This document shows positions 11,303-21,268 of a stretch of 64,000 nucleotides of DNA, one piece after another; position 1 is the first letter of the stretch, and every line of letters starts with the position of its first letter. A program made the translations under genes and the position numbers. The stretch is taken from assembly GCA_951640165.1 (NCBI GenBank), contig OX621254.1:28618001-28682000 (forward strand). The letters run 5' to 3'. The DNA is from Pseudoips prasinana. Its lineage: Eukaryota > Arthropoda > Insecta > Lepidoptera > Nolidae. The notes beneath the pieces were generated by a model. It was not told where the DNA came from. It was given only the letters and a program-made list of their open reading frames with translations, and did no database searches.

Positions 11303-11810
11303 AAGTGTTAGTTTGCATATAAGTTTTTATGTGTATATAATTAGGTTTAGGGTAAGTCCGGGGGAGATAGCCGTACGGGAGTGATGACCAATCGATAAAA
11401 ATACGACTGTTTACTAACAGATGGCGTTCATTTCAATGTAGTTCGATTTGCCTCGCGGCCAGCAACAAGACTGTGCGTAATTTGTTTGAGAAAAAAAATC
11501 AAAAAGTAAGTAAAATCTACTTTTTTTCTTAATACAATGTCTGAAGTAAGTTAAGGGGTTGACATATAATGTGGTCCCAAAAAGGTTTTAGACAATTTTC
11601 CTTCTTTTGTTATTTTATTGTGAAATAATTAACTTTTCTCGTATTCTAACCTAAAAACGTGCAACGGTAGATGACGCAATCTTTTTTAAATTGATATGGC
11701 AATCTCACCCGTACAATCGGGATAGATAGCCGTATTTTTTTCGAGAGAGATGGCCATAAAATCGTAAATGTTATTTCAAGAATATCTTATAACTAATATG
11801 GTTTCTACAG

Positions 11811-12269
11811 ATGCCTAATTACTACGTGCCGAAGGCGGTGGGTTCTCGAGGTAACTGGGATGAAGACGACCTGAAAAATGCCATGGATGAAGTGAAAAAA
11901 CAAACAATGTCAGTATACAGAGCGTCTTTAATATATGGAATACCCAGAAAAACGTTAGAAAGAAGAGTCAAGCTGAATTATGACATAAAGGGGCCTATGG
12001 GTCCTGCTTCTACGTTTGGTGCTGACAATGAAAAGAGACTCTGTAAACATATAAAAGAAATGCAGTCTAAAGGGTTTCCTTTAACTATTGATGATACGAG
12101 TAAAATAGCATTCAGTATTGCGGAGCAATTACATATAAAACACAGATTCAATCAAAATTCTGAAAAGGCTGGCTATGATTGGCTGCAACTGTTTTTGAAA
12201 AGAAACCCTGATATTTCTTTGAGAAAGTCAGTCCTGACTTCTAGCGTAAGATACCCCATCTTACGCTAG
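11811..12269 (+). pseudogene. pogo-type transposase, DNA-binding half (broken)
   Basis: The product would bind the element's own ends. Residues about 12-55 (GNWDEDDLKNAM, then YGIPRKTLERRV) look like a psq-type helix-turn-helix. Residues about 70-135 (ADNEKRLCKHIKEMQSKGF to YDWLQLFLKRNPDISLRK) look like the CENPB-type second helix-turn-helix. The frame is intact to SLRK (about residue 139), then runs into a palindrome (12233-12277) that supplies about 13 unrelated residues and a stop. Reading resumes in another frame after the palindrome (TPSYARSQGMNRTEV), which is what the family normally has here. Start ATG at 11811 chosen as the first in frame, immediately before the conserved region. Confidence 0.85.
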
Positions 12270-12277
12270 AAGTCAGG
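12233..12277. repeat. Perfect 20-bp palindrome inside the transposase
   Basis: CCTGACTTCTAGCGTAAGAT (12233-12252) and its exact complement (12258-12277) flank ACCCC. The right arm encodes family-like SYARSQG in frame. The left arm is its inverted copy and causes the frameshift and stop. Confidence 0.95.
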
Positions 12278-12279
12278 GT

Positions 12280-13380
12280 ATGAACAGAACAGAGGTAAAG
12301 GTTTATTTTGAGATGCTCGAGAAAACCCTCTGTGAAAATGATTTGCTCGACAAACCTGGGAAGCTGTTTAATATGGATTAGACTGGATTGCAACTGAACA
12401 ACCGTCCAGGACATGTTATAGCTGAAAAAGGATCTAAAGCTGTAGCTATGTCGACGTCGACAGAGAAGGGAGAAACGACAACAGTCATTGCTTGTTGCAA
12501 TGCTGAGGGAATTTTTTTGCCACCAGCTTGTATTATGAAAGGTCAAAGAAAAAAGCCGGAGTTTGAAGATGGATTACCTCCAGGCTCGCGGGTTTTTATG
12601 TCGCAGAAATCGGCCTACATAACCTCGGAAATATTTCTGGAATGGATGGAATTTAATTTTTTGCCTCGAAAACCAGCTGGCACAGTGCTTCTTTTGCTCG
12701 TCGGTCACTCTACACACTGCAATTCGGTAAGGATGCTGGAGTTTGCGAATGAAAATAATATCATCTTGCTGTCGATGCCAAGCCACACATCTCATTACCT
12801 GCAGCACCTAGATGTTGCTGTTTTTAAATCTCTCAAGACTTACTTCTACGAATCTTGCAGGCTATGGATGAAGCAAAATCCGGGACGCCGAATGACAAGA
12901 TATCAATTTGGTGCCTTGTTAAATCAAGATTGGGGTAAATCTGCTACCAGTGCTAATGCCACATCAGGGTTTAGAGCCACAGGAGTTTTCCCACTGAACC
13001 CAGGAGCCGTACCAGAGTACGCGTTTAGTGACAACATAGAGGTATCTGTTGAAAGGCACCAGAATCAACAAATAGAGACCGGAACCACGCAATCAGTCAC
13101 AACAGTTTCGGAAATTTTAGATCCAGAGCTAAGTACTTCCGGTACTCAAGAGCCATCAGTTGACAAACCTACGCCAACAAGAATACTGAACCAAATATCC
13201 CCACTGCCTAGAAAACTTTATGAAGTTCAAAAACGTGCAAAACAAGTAAGCATTCTCTTAACGTCTGAAGATCATATCAAAAAACGAAAACTAAAAGAAA
13301 AAGAAAAGGCAGACAAGGAAAATAAACCAAAAAGACCAATAATAAAACAACAAGAAAAAAGACTGAAAATTCTTAGTTAG
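12280..13380 (+). pseudogene. pogo-type transposase, DDE catalytic half (broken)
   Basis: From 12280 the frame reads MNRTEVKVYFEMLEKTL, then FNMD at 12370-12378 (first catalytic Asp), then a TAG stop at 12379-12381 where the family has Glu. It continues TGLQLNNRPGHVIAEKGSK. The second catalytic position is Val in LLLLVGHSTH (GTC at 12700-12702; the family has Asp, usually GAC). The third Asp is present in YLQHLDVAVF. The conserved tail FRATGVFPLNPGAVPEYAF follows, then a charged region. The TAG and the Asp-to-Val change each argue against activity. The stop at 13378 is followed by a second frame that continues the protein. Confidence 0.85.
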
Positions 13381-13390
13381 TAGTAAAAAA

Positions 13391-13858
13391 GTTACGAAAC
13401 GTAAAGCCATTCGCAGGATCTCAGACAGTAGTTGCGAAGAAATTCCAATGGTTTTCTGCGATTCTTCAGAAAGTGGAAATGAAGACAAGAAAGAAGATAA
13501 CTGCAGAGGCTGCGGTGAAAATTATTACAAGATTCATAGAAAGTCTTCTATGAGTACAGTATACATATTTTACATTGCACCCAGTCGGGTGAAATGTAAA
13601 ATACGTATGCTGTGGGTTCATGAAAATTGCACTGAGTACGAAGACATGTGTTCGAACTGCGGCAAAAAGAAAAATAAGGAGCTGAAAGACTGTAAAGGCA
13701 AGGGAAAGGGCAAAAAAAACAAAGGGCCATCTCCCCCGGAGCCCTATGGCCATCACTCCCGGATACTCGGGGAGAGATGGCCATTCGTGATTTTTTTTAA
13801 ATTCGTAATAAGTTTATTTTTGTTGATTATGAGACTGATTATGATAAGATTATATTAA
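13391..13858 (+). pseudogene. pogo-type transposase, cysteine-rich C-terminal tail (frameshifted)
   Basis: In a different frame from the catalytic part, this reads VTKRKAIRRISDSSCEEIP, an acidic linker, then CRGCGENYYK, later LWVHENC and MCSNCGKKK. The C-x2-C, H-x2-C and C-x2-C spacing fits a PHD-like zinc finger, known at the end of some insect pogo transposases. The middle of the finger is scrambled by a second palindrome (13561-13608). The frame change lies near the A-run at about 13384. The end of the listed frame is arbitrary, as the last residues are non-conserved. Confidence 0.6.
13561..13608. repeat. 22-bp palindrome, 4-nt spacer, in the zinc-finger coding region
   Basis: Arms 13561-13582 and 13587-13608 pair with two mismatches around AGTC. 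The left arm read on the minus strand encodes DWVQCKIC, the canonical zinc-finger segment. The right arm on the plus strand encodes VKCKIR. The inverted copy thus keeps the expected Gln and Cys codons that the right arm has lost. Confidence 0.85.
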
Positions 13859-13968
13859 GTAATATAACCAAAGTTTTGTTTACAATCAAAATAGTTGTTT
13901 AAATCACCTTAATTTCCCGACAATACTTCATCAAAGTTAGTAGGGCCACCTCCCCCGGACTTACCCTA

Positions 13969-14035
13969 TATGATGATGTCGCCAAAGTCGCCACAAGTGG
14001 ACAAAAGCCTCCCCAAAGAATGGAGGAATATATTA
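13969..14035 (-). mobile_element. LINE-T tail tip
   Basis: TGATGATGTCGCCAAAGTCG...AAGCCTCCCCAAAGAATGG matches the first 65 bp of the minus-strand copy at 10055. It abuts the pogo target duplication. Confidence 0.5.
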
Positions 14036-14899
14036 GATCTATGTATATTATTCTTACGTTTTATTTACATACGTAAGCTATCTTTCCTTTCTCCAATAAA
14101 TTCTTACACTTTTTGCTACCATTATCCATTGATAATAAATATTGGTCCATCCAACGCAAATCGGTTGCCTGGAAAAGATATTTTCTTATTGCATATTATT
14201 GTTCTGTTTATATTCTTTACGCAATAAAGTTTCCTTCTTCCTTTTATTTTACTTGGACATTCTGGTACAGAACAGTGATAGTTCTACTACTTGCAGAATA
14301 TTCACGCTGACTAATCGAAGAAAAAGCGACTTGCATTGTGACGAAATAAAGTTTAATTAAGATGTCGCATGCATATGTATGTCTTTGATACACTCTACTG
14401 AAAGTTTCGCCTTCAAAATGCAGGGTGCAACATATAATTACTTATTATTTACACTGACTTCACTTTTCACAGAGTAAATATTGCTTTCCCAAGAGAAAAT
14501 AGAAGCTATCATATATTGCCAAGGTCTCATCATCTTCTTTGTTGACTGTACATTGGCTCTTTGGTTTGGAAACTTGAAATGAAATGCAATGAAAACAGCC
14601 ATGCTCCGGGACTTCCACTTAATATGCCATCCCTATTTATGACTACGACTTGGCGCTCGAGGCTCTGACTATTCGACACTGAAGTACTTGAAGGGCTAAC
14701 TGGCCTTTGCAAATTGAGTTCTATTATTCTAACAATAAGATTTAATTTGAAACAATATATTCTATGATCTGTTAGCTGCGTAAGTGCTTGGAGGAATATT
14801 TCTATTTCGGCCTGGTAGATAGGCTTGTGTTCTTTGAAAATACTTTAAAGCCATTTTAAATTAAGTTTTAGAAATTCCTTGTGATACTAATAATTTTTA
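14036..14899. other. No recognisable feature
   Basis: AT-rich, short frames only. Confidence 0.4.
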
Positions 14900-15002
14900 A
14901 CTGGCCTGTTGATCTAGTGGTTAAGGACCCTGATTGCTAAGCAAGAGCTTGTGGGTTCGATCCCCACCACTGTATGATGAGCACGATTATTTTTTCTGTA
15001 TA
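14900..15002 (+). mobile_element. SINE-D (tRNA-like head and short body)
   Basis: ACTGGCCTGTTGATCTAGTG with a B box GGGTTCGATCCCCACC, then TGATGAGCACGATTATTTTT. Related heads occur at 16325-16462 (-), 43985-44110 (+) and 50523-50700 (+). There is no paired acceptor stem, so it is not a tRNA gene. Cut short by SINE-A. Confidence 0.65.
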
Positions 15003-15016
15003 TTTTTCTTTATTAA

Positions 15017-15250
15017 TAGGAACAATGTCACACAGATTATCCCAAACTAAGCAAAGCTTGTACTATGGGTACCAAGCGACGATATACATACTTATATAGA
15101 TAGATAAATACTTATATACATAGAAAACATCCATGACTCAGAAACAAATATTCACGTTCATCACACAAATATTTGCACTTACCGGGATTCGAACCCAGGA
15201 CCACCAGCTTCGTAGGCAGGAGCACTACCAACTAGGCTACGGTGATCGTC
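15017..15250 (-). mobile_element. SINE-A
   Basis: Near full length, inserted at the 3' side of SINE-D. Confidence 0.85.
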
Positions 15251-15364
15251 ATATCTGGGTGTGAAATTTATCTGGGTAAACGTATCTGGGTGTGAAATGT
15301 CTATTACATATGTAAGTATATTTATCTGGTGTCTCGTGGCCATAGTAAAAAAAAAGAAAAATGA

Positions 15365-15540
15365 TTTATTCCCAAAAATCACAGATAATCCTTAAATTAA
15401 CTTAGTTTACATCAAAGATAGCATAAATAATTACGTTTAATTTATATAAGAGGTCTTTTGAAAGCATGCAACATTATCAGAACAAGACAAGCTAAGAAAT
15501 TCCTCAGCAAATGTTACACTAAAATAAAAGACAGCGTGTT
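15365..15540. repeat. Two-copy dispersed repeat, copy 1
   Basis: Matches 60025-60180: CACAGATAATCCTTAA, TAAATAATTACGTTTA, AAGCATGCAACATTAT and GCAAATGTTACA occur in the same order and spacing. Unknown family. Confidence 0.55.
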
Positions 15541-16324
15541 AGTTGTACCCAAGATACTTACTTATTTTTTATACGGAAATTAATAACATTAAAGAAAATT
15601 AACTGCAATTTCTAATTCTATGCGATTAAATGACTATTTTATTCACGTATTGTTGTAATTGCCAAGTGGAAATGATATCCTGTGGCATTATACACACACA
15701 GCCATCTGATCCTAGACAGTAGGTGGATCCGGAGAAGAAAGCCACAAAGAAACTCCAGCTTGCAGTCTTTAGATAGATGAAAATATTTCGATTTCTGAAC
15801 ATCTCCGTGGTTTGGAAGGCACGTCAAATTGTCGGTCCCTATCATAGTCGTTAGACAACATTTGTTAAGGCATGTCAGAGAAAGATAAACAGCAGTCAAC
15901 ACGGCATAACACACGACAATAGACTTTTAATTTTTCGTTCAATTTCGGGTGTTGGTTATGACGTTTTTAATATCCGTCAACTTCTAATTTTCCATTCTAA
16001 ATTCCTTATTTTATAATAAATATTAATTGTTAAAAACATCCGTCATTATTTTCCACAATTTCCTTCTGTCGCTGTGTTGTTTTTTCTCGGAAGGGAAAAA
16101 AGTAATTGAGATGTATTAATAAAGTAATGTTTTATTCAATTTAAATTGGAAAGAATCTGTTTTAGTCAGGCGTGTTAGATTGTAGACCCGCCTTTTGTAA
16201 AAAAATGATTTTAATTACTTTTTTCCCTGCGTCAAAAAGCTGGGAGTTATCTTTTTGACTTTGAACTCACGATTTTATTTATTATTTTTTTCGGGTAGCG
16301 TAAATAAAACACACACGTTGCTGT
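15541..16324. other. Mostly featureless; short repeat J piece
   Basis: Only 15775-15860 (minus strand, CGGTCCCTATCATAGTCG and nearby) resembles repeat J. The remainder is AT-rich. Confidence 0.4.
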
Positions 16325-16462
16325 TGACGCCAGTAAACACAAAAACACCCATACACAGAAAACAAATAATCAAGCTCCTTCCACAAAGATTTGTCCTGGA
16401 TGGGAATCGAACCCACAACCACAATCGGAGTCACTAACCACTAGAGTAACACACCAGTCTCC
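16325..16462 (-). mobile_element. SINE-D-like element
   Basis: Minus strand: ACTGGTGTGTTACTCTAGTG, B box GGGTTCGATTCCCATCC, then GGACAAATCTTTGTGG and a TGTGTATGGGTGTTT body. Confidence 0.55.
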
Positions 16463-16863
16463 AAAACATTTATAAACACCCCAAGATGTAAATAATAAAA
16501 TCCTAAACTCATAACCAAACAGGTGTTACATAAAGGAGAAATTTCCAGTAAACATAAATTGCCATTTCAAATGTTCTCGTACCTTTAAATTTTACGGTAA
16601 GTTATTTTTAAAACTCTCAAAAGTTACTTTGAGTAGCAAATAAAATGAAACTGTGCATTTTGAATTTTTAAAGCCGTTCGGACTGGAAAATGCTCCCAAT
16701 TTCCTAGTGCTGGAAATCTCGCGGCAATGTTAGAAAACCAGATCTTCACTATAATAAACCTAACAGAACATTCTAACTGTAGCATCTCAGTATACCTATA
16801 TATAAAAACCTACTAGATGTGCATAAAAATGTCGATTCCTTTTGTAAAAGCGATACACATAAT
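16463..16863. other. No recognisable feature
   Basis: AT-rich. Confidence 0.4.
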
Positions 16864-17220
16864 ATGATGATGATGATGTCCTCCCGACCGATTTCGGCCA
16901 CGGCGGCCAGTCTTAATGGAGATTAGCCAATTGCGCAGGACATATTATAGTGCACAAGTGTGTGCGCAAACACAGGGGCACTTTCTATTCCAACACTCTC
17001 ATGATCCGATGGGACGCCTAGCGACAGGACCGGAAAGAGTTCAGGTACAGGACCGACGGCTTTACGTGCTCTCCGAGGCACGGGGGTGTAATACCGCCAA
17101 CTTCCAGACTTCGGGCTGATACTGAGAAATATCTTTTTACGGAAAAATCCTAAAATCACTTTTTGGCCCGACCCGGGATTTGAACCCGAGACCACACGCT
17201 ACCGCTAGACCAACGAGGTA
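16864..17220 (-). mobile_element. SINE-C, near full length
   Basis: Ends in a (ATC)n tail (ATGATGATGATG on the plus strand at 16864-16877) just after GGCCGGCG-like TCGGCCACGGCGGCC. The B-box end TTTGAACCCGAG and the head CCTCGTTGGTCTAGCGGTAG lie at the right. A short stretch between the boxes is deleted. Confidence 0.8.
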
Positions 17221-17257
17221 GACATAATTTAATACTAGATATAAGAATAATCTTGTA

Positions 17258-17640
17258 GTGCATACTACCCGTCTTCACAAAATAAGTAACTCTTTGAAGG
17301 GGCAGTGTATAAGATTCTGTAGCAAATTTCCCAATGATATTAGAGAATTGTCTACGAATAAGTTTAAAAGAATAATTAAAGCCACATTGTGCAGCAGAAC
17401 ATACTCGTATTACAAAATATCTGATCGTTTAAGTGACAAAGGTGCTTGGGATTGAGTTGTTCTGAGTCAACAATCTTAAGTATATTTTATTTAAAAAAAA
17501 GGATTCCTACTGAGTTTTCTGGCAGTGTTTCTCAGTAGTTGCCAAGTTATGAACTGCACGGTAGGGTAAAAATATATGACGATTCTACATAAATGTCAAT
17601 TTACGGAATAAATGAATTTTCAATTTGAATTTGCATTATA
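17258..17640 (+). pseudogene. LINE-O, 5'-truncated 3' end, copy 1
   Basis: The C-terminal ORF stub (17309-17455) reads FCSKFPNDIRELSTNKFKRI then LSDKGAWD and stop. The 3' UTR has GGATTCCTACTGAGTTTTCT, CTGCACGGTAGGGTAAAA and an AATAAATGAATTTT end. The other copies are at 17970 (+), 27785 (+) and 52835 (-). The conserved ending shows these are independently truncated copies of one retroelement; no catalytic domain is left. Confidence 0.7.
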
Positions 17641-17969
17641 ACTGTGGTATTAATTGCAAATACACAATTGGTCCGGCAGCGTGTTCAACTTCAGTTAATA
17701 ACAAGCTCCAGAGTACTTATCCTAGGTAGGGCCAACAGTATTATAGGGATTATCCTGGAAGGAAGGTGTTTCGCTAATCATTTCATTCTATGCGGTTGTT
17801 TCTAGGCAGCCTAATTAAGCAGTTGGCACTGCTGGACCACGTAAAGATGTTGGTTATGCCGCTGGTATCCCCCGGTCCTATCAGATAGCTATCCTATTGG
17901 ATTATAAGAGTTTGGAGATAGAGAGTTCCGAGTGCACACTGTTTCCATACATATTATAATATTTCCTGA

Positions 17970-18245
17970 GTAGCAAGCTTATTATTAAAGCCAAATTGTG
18001 TAGCAGGGCATATTACAATTAAGTGATAAAAGTTCTTGGGATTGAATTGTTCTGAGTCAACACACATGATTGTAATAAATCTTAAGTATATATTATTTTT
18101 AAAAAGTATTCCTACTGAGTTTTCTGGCAGTGTTTCTCAGTAGCTCCCACGTCGTGCACTGCACGGTAGGGTAAAAAATATGACGATTCCACATAAATGT
18201 AAAATGTTTACGGAATAAATAATTTTTGATTTTGATTTTTTGATT
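17970..18245 (+). mobile_element. LINE-O 3' end, copy 2
   Basis: Shorter truncation than the copy 330 bp upstream: only AAAGCCAAATTGTGTAGCAG onwards, with the same UTR blocks. Confidence 0.7.
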
Positions 18246-18389
18246 TAATTCGATTGGCTGTTTTTGCGTATTTTGGCCAGAAGCACTATAATGATAAGGT
18301 AGAGGCCCTCGGCGATGTGGCTGACGGCCAAGACAAGGAGGTGTATAAGTCGTCCCTAGGAATGTGTATAATAGTCCATAAAACGGGCA

Positions 18390-18562
18390 GGAGCATTCTT
18401 TTAAGTACTATGACCATCTTACTGTGATCGCCAACTCGTCAGACAAACGGGGCGATTATGGCGTATCCCTCCAAATGATGGACACAATGCATTGTGGAAA
18501 TCTTTTAGTGATGGCTTTTCTAAGCAGTGGACGTTATTCGGCTGTCATGATGAGAGCCGCTC
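18390..18562 (+). mobile_element. LINE-T tail (subfamily 3)
   Basis: GTGATCGCCAACTCGTCAGA, GGCGTATCCCTCCAAATGAT, GCAGTGGACGTTATTCGGCT and a CATGATGA tail. Confidence 0.6.
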
Positions 18563-18604
18563 ATAGCCAGTTACGCTCACCGGTCCCTAAGTAATAGAGG
18601 TGAC

Positions 18605-18975
18605 TGCCTCGTTGGCCTAGCGGTAGCATGTTCAACCGCAGATAACGAAGTCCTGGGTTCAAATCCTGGGTCGGGCCGAAAGTGATTTTGGGATTTTTCT
18701 GTAAAAACGAAATAATCTTAATATCAGCCCGAAGTCTGGGAGTTGGCGGTTTTATACCCCCGTGCCTCGGAATGCACGTAAAGCCGTCGGTCCTGTACCT
18801 GACCTCTTTCCGGTCGTGTCGCTAGTGGTCCCATCGGATCATGAGAGTGATAGAATAGAAAGTGCTTCTGTGTTTGCGCACACACTTGAGCACTATAATA
18901 TGTCCCGCGCAGATGGCTAGTCTCCTTTAAGACTGGCCGCCGTGGCCGGATCTCGGCTAGGAGGACATTAATTAA
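18605..18975 (+). mobile_element. SINE-C, best full-length copy
   Basis: Head GCCTCGTTGGCCTAGCGGTA with B box GGGTTCAAATCCTGG, then GGGCCGAAAGTGATTTTGGG, ATCAGCCCGAAGTCTGGGAG, CACGTAAAGCCGTCGGTCCT, ATCATGAGAGTGATAGAATA, GCACTATAATATGTCCCGCG and TGGCCGCCGTGGCCGGATCT to the end. About 370 bp. Copies elsewhere end in (ATC)n; this one ends GGAGGACATTA. Non-coding despite short frames through it. Confidence 0.85.
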
Positions 18976-19039
18976 TAGAGGTAAAGCATCTAGGCATGCG
19001 GTCAGTATTTCTAAGCGTGTCCGCGCTTAGGAGGGCAAG

Positions 19040-19100
19040 TTAAGCTGACGCTCTTCGTTGGTGTCATTAGATAACAGTTATCAAGCCATGGCAGAGGCCT
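19040..19100 (-). repeat. Repeat J fragment
   Basis: TAGATAACAGTTATCAAGCC and GCAGAGGCCTAGAAGAACTC resemble the minus strand of the repeat J core. Confidence 0.4.
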
Positions 19101-19391
19101 AGAAGAACTCTGACACCTGGGCCATCACTCCCCATGCGATAACGAAAGAAATCATTACTAGGTACTTTTCCAGTTAAGACTTTACTAAGTATTAAGGATA
19201 CTACATAACCAAAAGACATTGTTATTCTAGTGACCACAATATACATTATTTTGTTAAGTTTTCCCAAAAAAATCTGTTATGTAAACTCCAATGAATATAG
19301 TATCAAAAGTTTCACGTCTTTTATATTATTGGATCCAGACGTTTAAGAAGGTTTTTGTTACAAATGTCTATACAAAATACTGACATCTCTT

Positions 19392-19998
19392 TTTAGGGTT
19401 CCGTAGCCAAATGGCAAAAAACGGAACCCTTATAGATTCGTCATGTCTATCTGTCTGTCTGTCTCTCTGTCTGTCCGTCCGTATGTCACAGCCACTTTTT
19501 TCCGAAACTATAAGAGCTGTACTGTTGAAACTTGGTAAGTAGATGTATTCTGTGAACCGCATTAAGATTTAAGATTAAGATTTACACAAAAATAGAAAAA
19601 TAACCATAATTTTGGGGGGTCGCCATACATAGAATTGAAACACAAAAAAAAAAATTTCATCATCATTCGTGGAGTGTCTATGGATAGGTCTTCAAAAATC
19701 ATATTGATGTTTTTAATATCATTTTTTTCTAAACTAGATAGTTTGCGCGAGAGACACTTCCAAAGTGGTAAAATGAGTGACCCCCCTGTAACTTCTAAAA
19801 TAAGAGAATGATAAAACTAAAAAAAATATATGATGTACATTATCATAGAAACTAACAACGAAAATTGGTTTGTACGAGATCTAGCAAGTAGTTTTTTAAT
19901 ACGTCATAAACCTCAATTTGCTTTCATTTAATCAACACAAATACTTTCTTCTACGGAACCCTTCATGTGCGAGTCCGACTCGCACACGGCTGGTTTTA
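19392..19998. repeat. Repeat H, longest copy
   Basis: Starts at AGGGTTCCGTAGCCAAATGG with a CTGTCTGTCTGTCT tract and ends CTACGGAACCCTTC...GCACACGGCTGGTTTTATT. Parts recur at 4852-5390 and 46003-46442. The GGTTCCGTA/TACGGAACC ends are inverted, which suggests a non-autonomous DNA element. No frame inside has coding character. Confidence 0.55.
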
Positions 19999-19999
19999 T

Positions 20000-20477
20000 T
20001 TATGATAATAGTGTCGGGTATTTGACGTACACATTTTATTTATTTAAGATCTACCTATTTAGCAGTATTAAATATATAGTGAGATCTAATGGGTGATACT
20101 TGTTGCCAGCGGCTGTATTTAAAAAAAAAGTTCACAAAATCCTGAGATTTCATGAGATTAGTAAAATCCAGGCGAAATCCTGAAAATTCAAAAATCCTGA
20201 AATCTCTGGACAAATTCCGAGATATGGCAACCCTATCTCAACTATAGACGTGGTCTTGTAGTAAAATATTTATATTATTGGAAAATACAAAAGCAATATT
20301 GCATATTTTTAGTGTAAAACATTTTGTTTCATGCATTTTTTATGCAATGCAGTACAAATCCAACGTTATCCTTTTGATATCAAAATGAAATTGAGATTTT
20401 ATTTGATTGAACGAACGATTCAACTTTTATATTTATCTGAAGAACACATGTGTAAGTGGGGGGGTAGAATCCTACTA
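20000..20477. other. No recognisable family; short local direct repeats
   Basis: AAATCCTGA-type motifs repeat several times at about 20138-20215, a small degenerate tandem stretch. Confidence 0.4.
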
Positions 20478-20622
20478 CGTCCAACGCCTTCAGCTCTAGA
20501 TATTATAGTGCACAAGTGCGAAACTACAGGGGCACATTCTATTCCATCACCGCCGGACCGATTCACATGACCGGAAAGAGGTAAGGGACAAGACTGCCGG
20601 CTCTCCGAGGCACGGGGTGGGC
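20478..20622 (-). mobile_element. SINE-C, truncated body
   Basis: TTATAGTGCACAAGTGCGAA, then CTATTCCATCACCG, GACCGGAAAGAGGTAAGG and CTCCGAGGCACGGGG. The head and the far 3' end are missing. Confidence 0.6.
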
Positions 20623-20639
20623 TATAATTGAAATATTTA

Positions 20640-20890
20640 ATAATAAAATCCTGGCACATTATTCATACAAGGCCATTCGATCCCAAACTAAGCAGAGCTT
20701 GTAGTATAGAAACCAGATAACTGATATATTATATATAGCCCTTTTCTTTTGTAAATACATACTTATATAGATAATTACACCCACACTCAGGACAAACAGA
20801 CATTTTCATGCACACAAATATCTGTCCTGGTTGGGAATCGAACCCATTACCTGCGGAGTGATACGCAAGCATCTCCCTACCGGCCCATAA
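20640..20890 (-). mobile_element. SINE-B
   Basis: Reference description for SINE-B, own direction: a head like GGTTGGCGTGGTTAGTA with B box GGGTTCGATTCCCA, then GTGTGCATGAACATGTCTGT, TTGTCCTGAGTCTGGGTGTA, TATATAAGTATGTATTTACA, then the 3' module CATAGTACAAGCTCTGCTTA and AATAATGTCCCAGGATATTA with an ATT-rich tail. About 250 bp. The head is partly eroded in this copy. Confidence 0.75.
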
Positions 20891-20919
20891 AACTATATTA
20901 CTATATTGCTATAATCAAA

Positions 20920-21194
20920 ATACAAAATCAATATGTAGTGTTAATTCCGCTAATTGTCAGTTTAATCATATCGAGACTGTCTCCTTCGAGCACTCGACGA
21001 GTTAGCAGCCCTTGAGAATGGTCCGTGGAGGGCTGAAACACGTGTTGGGTATCGTACTGGCGCATGTAATTTGCCTTTTTATATTGTCCTTCTTGCATGT
21101 GCACATTTTTGCGGGCGGGACGGCGGTGCAAATTGCATCCCGGCATGATTAAACCGACAATTAGCGGAATTAACACTACATATTGATTTTGTAT
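20920..21194. mobile_element. MITE-P, 50-bp terminal inverted repeats
   Basis: Arms 20920-20969 and 21145-21194 are reverse complements with one visible mismatch (ATACAAAATCAATATGTAGT at the outer end). The 175-bp GC-richer centre has no frame. Unusually conserved arms suggest recent activity. No clear target duplication. Confidence 0.8.
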
Positions 21195-21268
21195 ATTGAT
21201 TGTTATGGATTTCCGCAAAGAAACGTCTGGGGCTCTACCGGATAAGTCGCCGAACATCGATTTCTTAA

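Larger units (their letters stand above)
11350..13966 (+). mobile_element. pogo/Tigger-type DNA transposon, complete ends, dead transposase
   Basis: Terminal inverted repeats start GGGTAAGTCCGGGGGAG at the left and end CTCCCCCGGACTTACCC at the right. Both are flanked by TA (11348-11349 and 13967-13968), the expected target duplication of Tc1/mariner-superfamily elements. Length is 2,617 bp. Inside lies a transposase with an N-terminal psq/CENPB-type DNA-binding part and a DDE core. Copies of a motif close to GGGAGNGATRGCC are scattered near both ends. The left flank is unique AT-rich DNA next to a SINE-B; the right flank is the tip of a LINE-T tail. The coding region is broken, so this copy could only move if a related element supplied transposase. 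Confidence 0.9.

Noticed and set aside
14900..14975. tRNA gene
   Set aside because: A- and B-box-like sequences are present but no paired acceptor stem, and the head recurs with a SINE body. The same reasoning applies to all other tRNA-like heads in the window.
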